A stretch of DNA of 64,000 nt from Odiellus spinosus (GCA_963920705.1 OY987233.1:10341459-10405458); one strand, 5' to 3'. Shown: positions 1 to 12,665, counted from the first letter of the stretch. The notes: generated by a model not told the origin, from the letters alone. Numbers and translations: made by a program.

Positions 1-245
1 GAATCAACTGTATTCTCTATAAAGTAGCGAAATCACGTGGCCATAATGATGACGTAGTATTGCGTGGAATTTGTTTTAAATATGTCGAAAATGGTGATTA
101 TAAAATATATTTAGTGTCACGGTAATTTTGTTCTATGACATATGTATATATATTTAGAATCTTTTTTAACGATCTTTCCAAAAATGGTACTCAATTTCCA
201 TTTGGAGTTAATGAAGAATCGGTGACGGCCTTACTTAAAGTATAA
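1..245. repeat. Family C interspersed repeat (copy 1, cut by the window edge)
   Basis: Matches other family-C copies in reverse: GAATCAACTGTA..TAGCGAAATCACGTGGCC.. ATGACATATGTATATATATT ..TTTGGAGTTAATGAAGAATC. The family has an AT core (GATTCAAAATATATATACAT) and a conserved end with GCGCGGTCTTTTTCGTAAAA. Confidence 0.75.
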
Positions 246-721
246 ACACCGATGCAATCGGGAACTCCCTCTACAGATACCTCCAAGGTATCATATCTCT
301 GTCTCTTTCACTCGAAAGGAAATTTCTAATTTCGTTCAAGCATGGTTCGAGGGATGATCGAGTTCAAAAACTCGCTAACCTGGTTCTTAAGACGCGGACG
401 CCTTACCGGGATAAATCACCCTTAAAGAAAAAAAAAAGACCCGATTTAGTTGTTTTTATACCTAAACTTAATTCAAGATCAGCGAACACGAGCGTGGGAT
501 CCGAGTAGGTTTAACGAAAAATGGAGCGATCTTATAAAAACAAGATAAATTTGCTCCACATATTGAGTTGTAAATTAAAGGAGGGGTTCTTCGGGACGGT
601 TTCATTTAAGGGTAAAGTCGCGACGATTTCATACGCTGCAACAAAATCACGCGTATCTGCGTCGTAGAATGAAGCCGATGCTTAGACGCAAAAACTACGT
701 TCACATTAGACCAGGTCACCA

Positions 722-1122
722 GGGTTCGTATACGACCTGGAAAAGTCAACTAATTTGATAATGAGCCCAAAAAGGTCAGGAAAAAGTCAAGGAATTTGAA
801 AAATGCCCCCAAAAGGTCAAGGGAAAGTCAGGAAATTTGGAAATTAGGCTTCAAAAGGTCATGGAAGTCTGGGAATTTCGAAATTGGCCCATAAGGTTAG
901 GTAAAAGCGAGGGGTCAGGTACTCTTGAATTCGCTGCACATAACCTGAGTTCAGCCTTGACAGTGCATTGAGTTAGAACTCTTATGAACTTTGAGTTTAG
1001 CTTTTGATAGTGCAAAGAATTCCAAAATTTGTACACATGAGTTTGCGAGTGTCTGCCCCTCGGAAAAAAATCAAGGGAATTTGGATATTGACCCAAAATG
1101 TCAGGTAAAAGTCAGGGAATTT
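722..1122. repeat. 40-bp tandem repeat, interrupted by a family-D insertion
   Basis: Units begin near 767, 807, 847 and 887, with consensus CCCAAAAGGTCAGGTAAAAG followed by TCAGGGAATTTGAAAAT. The array is cut at about 908, resumes after 1062, and ends near 1122 with another unit (CCCAAAATGTCAGGTAAAAG). The break contains an inverted-repeat element described separately. Confidence 0.8.
908..1062. mobile_element. Family D inverted-repeat element inside the 40-bp array
   Basis: Ends read GAGGGGTCAGGTACTCTTGA and, inverted, GCGAGTGTCTGCCCCTCGG. The interior holds two further inverted copies of TGAACT(C/T)-type sequence. A second copy at 27842-27951 sits in an unrelated repeat, and a fragment ends at 5361. 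Absence of a reading frame and its small size make it MITE-like. Confidence 0.65.
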
Positions 1123-2037
1123 AAATAAAATTTTAATCTAGAATTTTAACCTAGAAATTTGTGGAATGTTATCCGTACATGGTTGTCTTTTCAAATTCAC
1201 GTGATATTATCCCTTTGAATTGAATTAACTTCACGCGCCTATAAAAACAAGTTGTCTATCTACTTCCTCGTTAACGTACTACCTTGCTCGAAAAACGTCA
1301 TTGAAGAAGATCAATTTTCAAACTGGTATTTATTTATAGTGTCCGGTATTGCGATACAAGTTTGATAAAGAACGTATTCGTATAATTCGGGAACTTAGGA
1401 AGATATTTTGGGTTTTATTTTCTAATTCTCCTCCTTAGAAGAATTCAAATGCCTATAGGTCATACTATTAAAATTTTATACCTTAACTTCTGAAGATCAT
1501 GAAAAATTGCTCGTTTAATTAAAATTAAACCTGTGGATTTATGAAAACATTAATTCGGATTTGAACATAATGGCCAAGTTATTTTGGAGATTTAGGCCAA
1601 ATCATAGTACGAAGTACGTGACTACATTGCCAACATTTGGTTACAATTGACCCCTTGACCTCTATGAAAGGTTCATTTAAGGTTAAAAGCAATATTTCAT
1701 GGGCCTGGTGGTAGAACTGGGCCATATAATTTCGCCCACCGCGTAAAATATATATATCTAGGCCTCTAGGGTATTAGGTACCACGAATTTTAAACGTGTA
1801 TAAGAATTTCATGAGTTGAGGAAAAAATTAGTTTCCATTTCTGAAGATTTTATTTTTCGTAGAAAGTAAGACGATATCACGATCTTTTTCCGTTTCAAAT
1901 AAAGGTAAAGGGTCAAATTGTTTAAGGAGTTCGGTTGGTATGTGGTTTGTAGCGGGCAGAATTAAGAAATTTTAATTCAAGGAACTAAAGTTTTTAAATT
2001 TTTCGGTGTTTCAAGTCGTGTGAAAGATTTAAAATAA
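1123..2037. other. AT-rich sequence, nothing recognised
   Basis: No open frame of note, no RNA gene, no repeat shared with the rest of the window seen. The same is true of 246-721, 2432-3274, 3605-4939 (apart from the poly-A run) and 5362-5727. Confidence 0.4.
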
Positions 2038-2431
2038 CAAAAGTCTACCACTTATTCCATAAAAGTAAACAACGCCCCGTATCTTAATACTATCAGCAAA
2101 GGGCCAGGTAAACGTCATAGCCCATCACTTAAAAATAGTCATAAAAAATCATCACCCCTGTCTAGCTCGAGTGATTTGGGCTCTTCCTCGATATTTTGAG
2201 TCGGGAGAGGGATGGAATTTAGGCGTGCCGAGCTTGCATACATCATCTTCCCCCAACTACGAAATTTCGCCGCGGAGTGTCGCTTCCTCCGTTCACAATT
2301 AACACGGCGACTGCAGCCGCTAGAATGTCTCGATCCTGCAGAATCTGTTGATACATTTACCAGGACCTTTGCTGATATTATTAAGATACGGGGCGTTGTT
2401 TACTTTTATGTAATAAAGTGATAGACTTTTG
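2038..2431. mobile_element. Family A MITE, full length (copy 1)
   Basis: About 390 bp with near-perfect inverted ends of about 45 bp: CAAAAGTCTA..ACTTATTCCA then AAAGTAAACAACGCCCCGTA at the left and TACGGGGCGTTGTTTACTTT..AGACTTTTG at the right. The core is GC-richer than the surroundings and contains a GCCGCTAGA motif. No transposase. Open frames inside it are not conserved between copies. Confidence 0.85.
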
Positions 2432-2683
2432 GTTTTACTATATTCCTAGATCTAATTCTGAAATTTAACCTGGTAATTAACGCGGGAAATTATCAGGATA
2501 ATGGTAATTTGTTTGCTCTGGTGTAAATAACTAATTTCTAAAATCAGTGAATTTTTAACGTCTAGGAGTCTAGTTAAGGAGTCACTTTGTCCAATCAATG
2601 CAAACTCAAATGGTTAAGCGTATCATGTAACATAGGGAATAATACTTTTTGATTCATGGGTGGTTTTAAAATTGAACTAGATC

Positions 2684-2714
<31 letters not shown>

Positions 2715-3274
2715 GTAATTCAACGTCAATCTGCTTTATGCCTGAGGTTAAACTTGATTAATTTTTTTTTTGAAAGACCTTGGAACCATATTTAAATAAT
2801 AAAGTTATCACGCAATGTCGAATTTATGAAATTTTTCGAGATAATTAAATTTTTTTCATTTAACTATGTCAAAAATCGAACGCCAAATTTTAGAAAAATG
2901 AACAAAAAAAGTTACTACTAGAAGTCGATCAGAATGGAAAATAACTATTAAATCTAGCTTAATTATCCCTTGTTATTTGTTAAAATCCGTAACTATAAGC
3001 CTAACCCGAGAGTTTTGCAAAAATCTAAATAACGACATGGATATAATCTGGAAAAATGACAACGCCCTGCACCATTCCCAAGATATTCATAAACTACTAT
3101 GTCTGGCCTCGCTAAACTGGGCATTTTAGACGAGAAATAAATAATGCAAGGTCATATAAACTAGCTAGTTTAACCACAAATTTTTTATTGCTATTATAAT
3201 AGTCATAATTAAATAATTTTTATTTTTACGTACTGATTACCATAAAGAGCTAGTGTCTTATTTTTCTTAAAAAT

Positions 3275-3604
3275 AGATCAAAATTTACAAATATTAAACA
3301 CGGAAAATAGGCTTAGATAGTTTCATGGATATCAGCTGAATTTCTTCGCATTGAAGGGTCAACAACCAATCAGCAAAGGCCCGTTTCCTAAGGCGAGATC
3401 TAGATTCAAATGGTCACTGATTCATCAATGCGAAGAAATTCAGTAGATTTCCATGAATCAAGCTAAGCCTATTTCCATGAATCAAGCTAAGCCTATTTTC
3501 ATGGATAAGTTTTAAATTTATTTCTAGTTTAATATTTGATTATTAAATATTTTAATGGTATATTAGGTTTAATTTAAATGATAGGTTTCATTCTCCCTTT
3601 AATA
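3275..3604. mobile_element. Family B palindromic MITE (copy 1, left end eroded)
   Basis: Foldback element: GGCTTAG..TTCATGGATATC..AATTTCTTCGCATTGAAGGG is mirrored by CAATGCGAAGAAATTCAG.. AAGCTAAGCCTATTTTCATG. Ends TTTCATTCTCCCTTTAAT. Core subtype 1 (TTCTTCGCATTGAAGGGTCA). Confidence 0.75.
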
Positions 3605-3890
3605 AAATATTTTAAAGTAACTAACCCTTTAAATATAAATGGTTAGTACCGATATCTCCGTGCTGTTAAAGGACGTAAGAGTGACCTTGTAATAATTTAC
3701 ATGTAATTTCTAATTTATTTCTTAATCAGACCACACTATTAGTATTGTTTTTATATTTATATATCACAAAATATAGTTAATCATTTTCATTTCAAGTTTT
3801 TATTAAACTTGAGATAAAATATTTATATTTGTTCATAATTTCCAGGAAATAGTCTAGGACTTAGGTGTTGTCTAAGTAGAATTGTTTAAG

Positions 3891-3932
<42 letters not shown>
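3891..3932. repeat. Homopolymer run of about 42 A
   Basis: The longest of eight A or T runs of about 20 or more in the window. Others lie near 2687-2714 (T), 14429-14457 (A), 19508-19542 (T), 27107-27141 (A), 32697-32721 (T), 42975-42998 (T) and 61232-61250 (T). No coding or SINE body was recognised upstream. Confidence 0.8.
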
Positions 3933-3935
<3 letters not shown>

Positions 3936-4939
3936 AATTTTAACCATAGCAGAAGGTCATAATAAACAATTCGTAAACCGAACTATGAGTTTTACCAACT
4001 TCATTACGTTCATTACTGATATAAAGATGTTTAAAATATAAACATGCCTGGGTCTCCACTTTTGTTCAATTCCAATTTTTCATTTGCTCTAATGTTGGAA
4101 TTTTCCAATTTTAACCAATTAAAAGCGAGTTTATATAAAACAAACACGTCATTGTGTAAAACTTGATATATTTGTATTTTCGAATTAACTGGCCATACCT
4201 ATCCAAAAATCTTTAGTTTCTGTAATTAATCTAAGCTAATACGAAGCCTCTGCACTAGGTTTATAAGCGATTAAATCAAAATAGTGTTAAATTATCACGC
4301 ATATCCTTATTGGTTTACGTGACCAGTCAGAACTCTTCAAAAAACCGACCAATAAACGGCTTTTGTTTTCAGAAATTTTGGTGCTGATTGGTGGGATTTT
4401 TTACTACTCTGTGATAATTGACGTCATGTAGTTTATAAGAAGAGTGTTTTTTTTTAATTATTTCAGTTTCTAATTACTTTAAGATTAATTAACTTTAATA
4501 GTTCTTGTTAAATTTGAATATTTTTTTTCTTTTTTTTTTTTCCAAAACACTCCTCTTTTTAAAAGGTCTCCCATATATATTAATTTATTTAAGTTGACTT
4601 ATTACGCGTCAGATCATATATAATTGTCTTGAAAAGTATGTTACAGATATAATTATTATCCCTAAGAATGGCCTAGATTTTATTTTCTCAAGGTCGAACA
4701 GGGATGAATCGTGAATTCATAATTTGAGGAAAACTAAATTGTTTTTTAAAATAGTATTTAGAATTCAGACCTAGCTAAGTTCTTAATAGGATTGACCTTA
4801 AGGTAAGATAGATTTAAATTAATACACAGGATGTACGTGTTCGGAGAAATGTTGAATTAAAATTACGATTTGAAGTAGGTTTATCAAAGAATTACAGGCT
4901 TCCAAATGTAATTTAATCTGTTAACAATGGATCTGCTTC

Positions 4940-5300
4940 TTAAAGGGAGAATGCAACCTAACAACAAGTGATTTTTTTATCGATTCCTATTCGTTTAAAT
5001 AGACCTAATCCAACAGTGAAATAAATTACAAACGAATTTAAACTAGAAATAAAAAAACTTACAATACAAATAGGCTTGGCTAGATTCGTGATATCCTTAA
5101 CTCCACGTATAAGGACTAGCGACCAATGACATTGATCATGGAAATTCGGCATTCCCCATACAAGAGCCATCGTGATCAATGTCATAGGTCGTTAGTCCTT
5201 ATAACGTGGAGTTCAGGAAATTTCCATTAACCAGCTAAGCCTATTTTGATGGTAAGTTTTAAATTTATTTCTAGTTTAATATTTGTTTGTAAATTTTGTT
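4940..5300. mobile_element. Family B palindromic MITE (copy 2, right end eroded)
   Basis: Starts TTAAAGGGAGAATGCAACCT and AACAACAAGTGATTTTTTTA. Core subtype 2 (TATAAGGACTAGCGACCAAT, repeated inverted as AGGTCGTTAGTCCTTATA). The right arm ends around TTTAATATTTGTTTG. Confidence 0.78.
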
Positions 5301-5317
5301 TTACCGTACTGCGCATG

Positions 5318-5361
5318 ATTTCAAAATCATGTACACATTTTTGCATATGTCTGACCCCTTC
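5318..5361. repeat. Family D fragment
   Basis: The short stretch TACACATTTTTGCATATGTC plus TGACCCCTTCGG matches the right end of the two longer family-D copies. No left end was seen. Confidence 0.4.
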
Positions 5362-5727
5362 GGATAATTCATTTATGATGATTGTAATAAAATTGGGTTA
5401 TTTTTGATGTTGCAATATCCAAATTCTACAAATCAGTGAAAATGCCTTAATTTTATTTTGAAAGCGAGTTACGCATTCTATTTTTTGCAAAATCATGATA
5501 TGGTCCATTACCTCCCATTGGGTGGGAAATTTTCACCCCAAGACATTCCCAGTAAAATGTAAATTATCTACTTAAGCAACGGAAACTTATTGCTTCATTA
5601 AATAGAGCTTTCGAGTTATCAAACGGAACTAAATTCATTACTCAAGATTACAATTCATGGGTATTCAGTAACCAATAATACCATAAATTATATTGCAAAT
5701 GTTGTAACATATACGTAATATAAGTAA

Positions 5728-6107
5728 TCAAAGTCTATCACTTTATTCCATAAAAGTAAACAACGCCCCGTATGGTTCAGTTTCATGTCATAGCCCATCA
5801 CTTAAAAATAGACAAAAAAGTCATCACCCCTGTCTGGCTCGAGTGATTTGGACTCTTCCTCGATATTTTGAGTTGAGAGAGAGTGTTGGAATTTAGGCGG
5901 GCCGCGCTTGCCTATATCGTCTTCCCCCAACTCCTGTATTTCTCCGCTGAGTGTCGCTTTCTCCGTTCACTATTTATACGGCGACTGCGGCCGCTAGAGT
6001 TTCTCGAATCCTGCAGAATCTGTCGGTACATTTACCCGGACCATTGCTGATAGTATTAAGCTACGGGGCGTTGTTTACTTTTATGGAATAAAGTGATAGA
6101 CTTTTGA
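5728..6107. mobile_element. Family A MITE, full length (copy 2)
   Basis: Same inverted ends as copy 1 (TCAAAGTCTATCACTTTATT at left, AAAGTGATAGACTTTTGAT at right) and the same core orientation. Confidence 0.85.
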
Positions 6108-6439
6108 TATAATGTTTATAAGGATACAATTAATCCATTTTGAAACACATATTTAGAGTTTAGAAGATGAAATTATCTCCTTTCCGCGTGCCTAAGGTTG
6201 TTTTCAGACAACACTTCATTCTAAATAATTGATTTTGGGGTTACACCCTTTCATAATGTAAATGACAATAATAATTGAGGGAGGTCCCTAGACCAATGAT
6301 CAAATCTCGGTATATAATTAAAATTATTGCGAGTGAATTTTCAGTATAGCTGGAAGCTATTAAATTATTCAAGCATGATTTTCTTGAAACGTAACGTGAA
6401 AAAGAAAATTATGTTTTTTTGATTCTTTTGATGTAGTTA

Positions 6440-7240
6440 CAAGAACATTAAACCAATCAACGTCTGCTTTATTAATTTCAAACTATTTCAAACTATCGAA
6501 AATAGGTTTAAATGTTTAATTTATCAACAATTATCTTTTCTCGGAATAAATCGACCAATCATTGCGTAAATTTAATTTCAAACGAAGCTAAGCCTAACTA
6601 TGAAAACGTTCCAGTTTTTGAACTAAGCAGATGTTAATGGTTTAAAACATAATTTGGGGGTATATAATTACTTTATTTTTATCCATTAACCGTACTACCA
6701 GCGTGTTTAATTTCATAACAATGCTAAGCCTAACTTCCAAAAAATTGGTTAAAATTTTCTCAATAATTAACCAGATGTTAGTAGTTGAAAGCAGAATTCG
6801 AGAATAATATTGGGGTACAACCCCGTCATGAAAGTACCATAAAATGACCAATCAGCGCGCTTTATTACGCTAAGCCTAACACATAATTGTTATACAATTT
6901 CATCAACTTATCCTGATATTAGTTAGTAGTTTAAAGCATGAAACAAAATAATGTCCATTTAATCAAGACGTTTTCCATAATTTCAAAAATACGCTAAGCC
7001 TAAACCTCCGGTTAGTAGTAATAAAACATAAGTTAATGGTTTTAAGCCACATTTAGTGTAAATTTGGTGTAAATGTCTTGAAACCTAACGGATAAATTAA
7101 AGCGAAAAATTTTTAAACTTCAAAAACTACTAATTTTAATTAAATTTAAATAACCAGAGTTATAAGAAATTAAAACTACAGCCAATTATAATGCCCTTTG
7201 TTTAATTTCAAACAAGGTTAAGCCTAATTCTTGTAAAAGG
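6440..7240. repeat. Degenerate array with recurring CTAAGCCTAA
   Basis: GCTAAGCCTAA or a one-base variant recurs at about 6587, 6723, 6869, 6993 and 7216, usually preceded by TTTAATTTCAAA.. and by ACCAATCA.CG, and followed 40-50 bp later by AGATGTTAATGGTTTAAA-type sequence. Spacing is about 125-145 bp, with one gap of about 220. It reads as a decayed tandem array; related words occur near 9890 and 15565. Confidence 0.5.
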
Positions 7241-8820
7241 AACATAGAATTTACATTTTATTATTTCTAAAATTCTAATTAACTAAAATTAAATCAGACT
7301 TTCTAGCAAATATAATTTGGGATAAAAAACTTTCCCATGTTCCTTTAAATCTAGATTGTTATTAATCACTAAGTCTTGCTCGCATAATTATACAATGTAC
7401 GATCACTTAAACCCGCATTGATTACCATACAAGAGTTAAAATAATGTTAAATTTCAAATATCCCTTCAGGCAAGGGTGTTGGTGTTTATAAAACAAGATA
7501 CCACTATAAGAACTAAATATTATTTTATCCATATAGGGCGAGGCGTAATAAAGCAAAAGCTTTAAGGAATGTTATTATTATTGCATAATTTACCTTATTT
7601 GTCCCTTTTCCTTAACTTAACTTCATTATTTCTAATTGCCTAAATATTAATATTTATTTTTCCAAGTTAATTATTTATCAATCGATGAATTTATGTTTTT
7701 TTTTTCATGTCGTTTTTCGTACGAGAAAATATGAATTTTTTAAAATCAAATACATATTCCACGTGACCTGATTTTAATTAGCATAAACCTTTAATTTAGG
7801 TTAAGAATATTTCAAAATTAAACTAGGTGAAAACTTGTTAGGATTTAATATTATTAAGAAATTCAGCTCCTTAAAAACCATAAAAAGTATTTTTCTCCTG
7901 AATTCTGTACCATACAGTAGCAGAAAATTATTTAAATTTAAATTATTGGAATGTGTAACAGGTTTTTTATCAAGACGTAGTGCAACATGTATCGAACCAT
8001 TTATATTAATTCAATAACAAGTATTTGAACTTTAAATTGGTACAATTGATTCCAAAATTCACAGATTTTGATACTAATTAGTGTTAGCTCGTTAAAATTA
8101 TCCGTAATTAATGATAGTTTTGATACGAGAGGTTGAAATCAAACTTAACATATCTTTAACGACATCAAACAATTATTGAAAAGTAGATTAGTAGACGATT
8201 TAAAACACGTTAAACTATGACCTCTAGAAGCAATTTGCTCACTTTAAATTTAAAATGTTTTGATAAATAAAATTTATTAATATAATTATAATTAATTATA
8301 ATCTAAAATTTTGGAGAAACACAAAAATCAAAGTGATTTCAACCTTAAATATAATTTAAACAGATCGTGATAATTACACAATCCCTTTGAAACGTCGATT
8401 TCATCAAAAAGTATTTCAATAAAAGTTTAAATTCAGCCTTAAGGAAAGGTGGAGTTTTATAGAAAAATCAACTTTCAGTTTTCATTCTTTTTATCAATTG
8501 ATAATTGTCAAGTTTTTTTCTTAAATCTGGTTTAGGCCTATCAATTATTGGGGCTGGTCAGGGTTCAACTATTACAGATTTTGTAAAAATAAAAAATTTC
8601 GAAATTTTTTCATATTTCTTCATTTGATAAAAATCCAATACATTTTCTCACGTTAAATTTTATAATAAAACTAAAGATCAAATATTAGCGCGGCTAATTT
8701 ATTCGAAGGCTCATGGACATTAAATTAATTTATTTATTAATAAGCAATATTGAAAATTTTAAACCTCTGGGCTATTTTAATTCACGATAATTTTGAAATA
8801 AAAAATTGTGAAATTATTTT
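7241..8820. other. AT-rich sequence, nothing recognised
   Basis: Plain AT-rich DNA; the 60-codon frame at 7835 has no recognisable features. The intervals 9236-9627, 9869-10264, 10546-11162, 11661-12000 and 12666-13046 are of the same kind. Confidence 0.4.
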
Positions 8821-9235
8821 TAAAGGAACAATGCAACCTAATAACAAGCGATTATAAAAATAGGCCTAATCCACCAGTAAAATTTACAAACAAATATTAA
8901 ACTAGAAATAAATTTAAAACTTACCATCAAAATAAGCTTAGAGGAACTCATATAGAGATATTTTGAATTGGTCAGCGACCAATCGAATGCGATTGGAAGT
9001 CTCATCAAGATCTCGCCTTAACGATAAGCCTTTGTTTATTGATCGCTGACCCTTCAATGCGAAGAAATTCTCAACGAATCGAGCTAAGCCTATTTTGATG
9101 GCAAGTTTTAAATTTATTTCTAGTTTACTATTTATTTTGTAAATTTTATTTCCAGTTGGATTAGGCCTATTTAAACGATAAGGAATCGATCCAAAAACAG
9201 TTGGTGTTAGGTTGCATTTTCCCTTTAATAAACTT
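8821..9235. mobile_element. Family B palindromic MITE (copy 3)
   Basis: Left end TAAAGGAACAATGCAACCTA, right end GTTAGGTTGCATTTTCCCTT then TAA. Core subtype 1 with GATCTCGCCTTAACGATAAG. A 115-codon open frame on the minus strand crosses it but lies in repeat sequence and is not a gene. Confidence 0.8.
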
Positions 9236-9627
9236 AAGCCTAGTCCACAAAAATAATAATACCCACATCTTCCAGACAGTGTCAAAATTATAGAATTATA
9301 ACAATAGACAATATGAGGACATCGCTATCTTGTTAGACGCGAAAAATACAAACAATAGGATGAGTTCGTGAGTTCGTGAAGCAGGAAAAGAAGATTAAAA
9401 AGTCAAAACAAAGCGTTTCTTCAGACACAAATCGTAAACAAAATGCGATAGTTCTAATTTCTCTACACCATATTAAAAACAAGAAAAGCATCGACCCGAG
9501 AATAACCACAATTCAAGCTTTATAATCATACATCACAGCTATTATTAAAAGTAGACTGGATCTAGAACTATTTTTAACAGCGACCTATAAAAATTAATTT
9601 AAAAATTGCCATTATTTTAAATAATAA

Positions 9628-9868
9628 CAAAAGTCTATCACTCTATTCCATAAGTAAACAACGCCCCGTAGCTTAATAATATCAGCAAAGGTCCAGCTTT
9701 AATTTATAGCCCATCACTTAAAAATAGCCAAAAAGTCATCACCCCTGTCTGGCTCGAGTGGTTTGAACTCTTCCGCGATATTTTGAGTTCCAGAGAGAGG
9801 GACGGAATTTAGACGTACCGCGCTTGGCTATTGTCTTCCCTCCCAACTTCGGAATTTTTACAAAGAGT
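9628..9868. mobile_element. Family A MITE, right-truncated (copy 3)
   Basis: Begins CAAAAGTCTATCACTCTATT and runs through the CATCACCCCTGTCTGGCTCG core. It stops near AATTTTTACAAAGAGTGG without the right inverted end. Confidence 0.75.
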
Positions 9869-10264
9869 GGAGCTTCCAAATTTCACAGTTAAGCCTAACT
9901 CTTTTTTGATTGGTTATAAATACGACTGCATTTATAATAAAAAAACTCGGTTAAAATAAGCGATAAAGCATCGTTATTTTTGAAACTAACGGCTAGAATA
10001 TAAATATATTTTTAAATTAGTTGGCATATTTTGCATATACCGGTAATTTGAGAAATAAAAAATATTTAAATTCTTTTATTTTTTTTTCTTATTTTTTTCG
10101 AAACACTGATATAGTCACGTCAATAAAAGTGGGTCAGATTGCGCGCGCAACTTAAAGGAAAAGGAACCAACGATTTCAAAAATTTGGGAATGTCACCTTA
10201 AAAGATAACCCTTAAAAAAATAACCCCGGGAAAAAACAGCATGTTATTTTAAAAAATAAATAGA

Positions 10265-10545
10265 AAGGTACTTGACTTTCATGATTAAGTACTTTTACGA
10301 AAAAGAACGCGCGAAAGCAACCGGTGACAGAACGCGCGTGAATCAATTGTAGGCTCTACAATGACGTGGTATTGTGCTTGAAATTGTCGAAAATGTCGAT
10401 AATAAAATATGTATTTTTACTGTCGCGGTAATTTTGTTCCATGACATATGTATATATATCATGAATGGCTTTTTAACGATCTTTCCGAAAATGATACTCA
10501 ATTTCTATTTGGAGTTCATGAAACATAGATAACAGCCTGACTTTA
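10265..10545. repeat. Family C repeat (copy 2)
   Basis: Reverse copy from TAAGTACTTTTACGAAAAAG through TGACATATGTATATATATCA to GGAGTTCATGAAACATAG. Confidence 0.78.
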
Positions 10546-11162
10546 AAATACTCTAATTACACAAAACTAACTTAACTCAATTTGGGCAAATGTATTCATT
10601 AGAAATATGAAATGTCGACAATTGTTATGAGTTTCAAATGACAATATTTATAAGGTTCAAATAAAATAAAATTATTTTTCTTACAGTCCCCCTTTAAGAA
10701 ACAATTTCCCTTTCAAAATTTAGCAATTATATTTGTTAAAAAGAGAAAAAAATTTTGTAAAAAAAATATCTTTAAATTATACCCTTTAAAATCCAGATTT
10801 CCCCATAGAGTACAAAAAATGGTCTTCATTAAAAAATACGCACGCGTTTGAGGTATCAAAATTTCTTACAATATAATCATAATAACGGGCCGCTAAAAAG
10901 AAGGTTATTAGTGCTTTTAAGCCGAGGCTTAACGAGTTAATCACCTAGACGGCCTAATATAAACTCTAGAGTCTAGATCCATTCATGAAAATAATAATCA
11001 TACTAAATTTAAAAACATAGCAACCGGAAATTTTCATATTTAAACTTAATCCAAAATTTTATTTATAGGGATTTTTCGTAGCTAAACAATGGTTATTTTA
11101 GGGTGTGGTGTTTAGTTGGTTATTATCATTATAAATATACGTTAAAATTAAATTTTATGTTC

Positions 11163-11514
11163 TAAAGGGAGAATGTAACCTAAAAACGCCTAATCCAACA
11201 GTAAAAAAAAATTGAAATAAATTTAAAACTTACCCTGCAAATAGGCTTAGCTTGATTCATGGAGATCATCCGAACGCCCTTATAAGGACTAGCGACCAAT
11301 GACATTGATCACGATGGCTCTTATACGGGGGAATACGGGATCAATATCATTGGTCACTTATACTGGGAGTTCAGGATATCTCCATGAATCCAGCTAAGCC
11401 TATTTTGTTGGTAAGTTTTAAATAGTTTAATATTGGCTTGTAATTTTTTTAAACTGTTGGACTAGGACTATTTAAACGATAAGGAATCGATAAAAAAAAT
11501 CCCTTGTTGTTAAG
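11163..11514. mobile_element. Family B palindromic MITE (copy 4), abutting family C
   Basis: Left end CTAAAGGGAGAATGTAACCT, core subtype 2, right arm to CCCTTGTTGTTAAG, then an abrupt switch to a family-C copy starting ATTTTTCATGAACCCC. Confidence 0.76.
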
Positions 11515-11660
11515 ATTTTTCATGAACCCCAAATGGAAAATGAATAGCATTTTCAGAAAGATCGTTTAAAAACGATTCAAAATATATATACATATGCCAT
11601 AGAACAAAATTACCGCGACTGTAAAAATACATATTTTATAATCGACATTTTATCATTAAT
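11515..11660. repeat. Family C repeat (copy 3, partial)
   Basis: Forward copy from TTTTTCATGAACCCCAAATG to TATTTTATAATCGACATTTT, directly abutting family-B copy 4. Confidence 0.7.
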
Positions 11661-12000
11661 TTAATTAAAGATTTATTCTAAAAATTAAGTCACGTACTAT
11701 ATTTAAATAATCCCCGAAATATAGTTACTACAATCTAATCCCCAGGAATTAAGGAACTTTATTGTTTATCCAATCAATATCTCCCAGATTTAGATCCCAG
11801 AATTAAATTGCAGGCAAGTGAAAAAATAAATTTGATACTTAACAAAAGATAACGTTATTTTAAGATCAAGCTTAGTAAAAAAAAAAAGAAATTTCTATAC
11901 TAAGAAAGGGATATCAGATTATCCAGGAACTAAGAACGATAATCTTACGGAAATTGTATTAACCAATCCCTTACGAGAATAAGGGAACTCTTAATTTAAA

Positions 12001-12665
12001 GGAGAAATCTGATAGTTTTAAAAAGACGAGAAACAAATCTACGTGTGACGTCGATTTTATTTCTAATTTAAATACGCTCCCATAAGCTACGGTCACACTA
12101 GCATTTCTTAATCGATTTGAAACGGTAAAATCAAAATGATATTCAAATCTATTGCCAGGAATCGTGTTGAGCCTGACGCGTTCACACGTAATCTTTATAA
12201 ATCGATTTATCGTAGCTTCATCTATCGGTTGTTGAAACCGAATCGGTACGAAACTGGTTCCCGAAGCATTCTCAAGAAATCGAATCAAATCGATTCGAGA
12301 AAACACGTTCACACTACAGATTTTGAAACCGTTTTAAACCGTTTTGGAAAGGTCAAATTATAAAATTTTGGGGTCATCCGTGTAGATCGTTGATCAAGAA
12401 ACAAAATTCATATCTTGGAAAGACGATTTGAAAATTCGAAACGTTTTGAAAACGGTTCCAAAGTGTAAAGTGTGAACGTAGCTCTTGTTCCCCGTTCACA
12501 GACTCTAGCGAAACGTTTTGAAACGGTTTAAATCGATTCCAAGGCCTAGTATGAACGCGGCTTTTTATTCTATGGGAGTATATTGAAATTCAAAGTAAAA
12601 CTGACGTCACGTCTATGTAAAAAGAGCCTCGGTATTTTTATCAAATTTCTCGTGATCAAATTGGC
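12001..12665. mobile_element. Family E long foldback element (copy 1)
   Basis: The inner inverted ends AGCTACGGTCACACTAG and CTAGTATGAACGCGGCT are about 480 bp apart. Pairing continues outward through ACGCTCCCATA / TATGGGAGTATA and GTGACGTCGATTTTATTTCT / AGTAAAACTGACGTCACGTC and, more weakly, to GGAGAAATCTGATA / TATCAAATTTCTCG. The interior is itself full of AATCGATTTGAAACGGTTTA in both senses. Open frames of 113 and 75 codons on opposite strands are by-products of the palindrome. Confidence 0.7.

Noticed and set aside
2212-2421. 69-codon frame, and similar frames at 20744-20938 and 32981-33211
   Set aside because: All lie within family-A MITEs and reflect the shared repeat core, not a protein family.
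8938-9285. 115-codon minus-strand open frame
   Set aside because: Lies across a family-B palindrome; the other copies do not keep the frame and no domain is visible.
11971-12312. 113-codon minus-strand open frame
   Set aside because: By-product of the family-E palindrome, although its partial conservation at 41.2 kb is listed as a weak finding.
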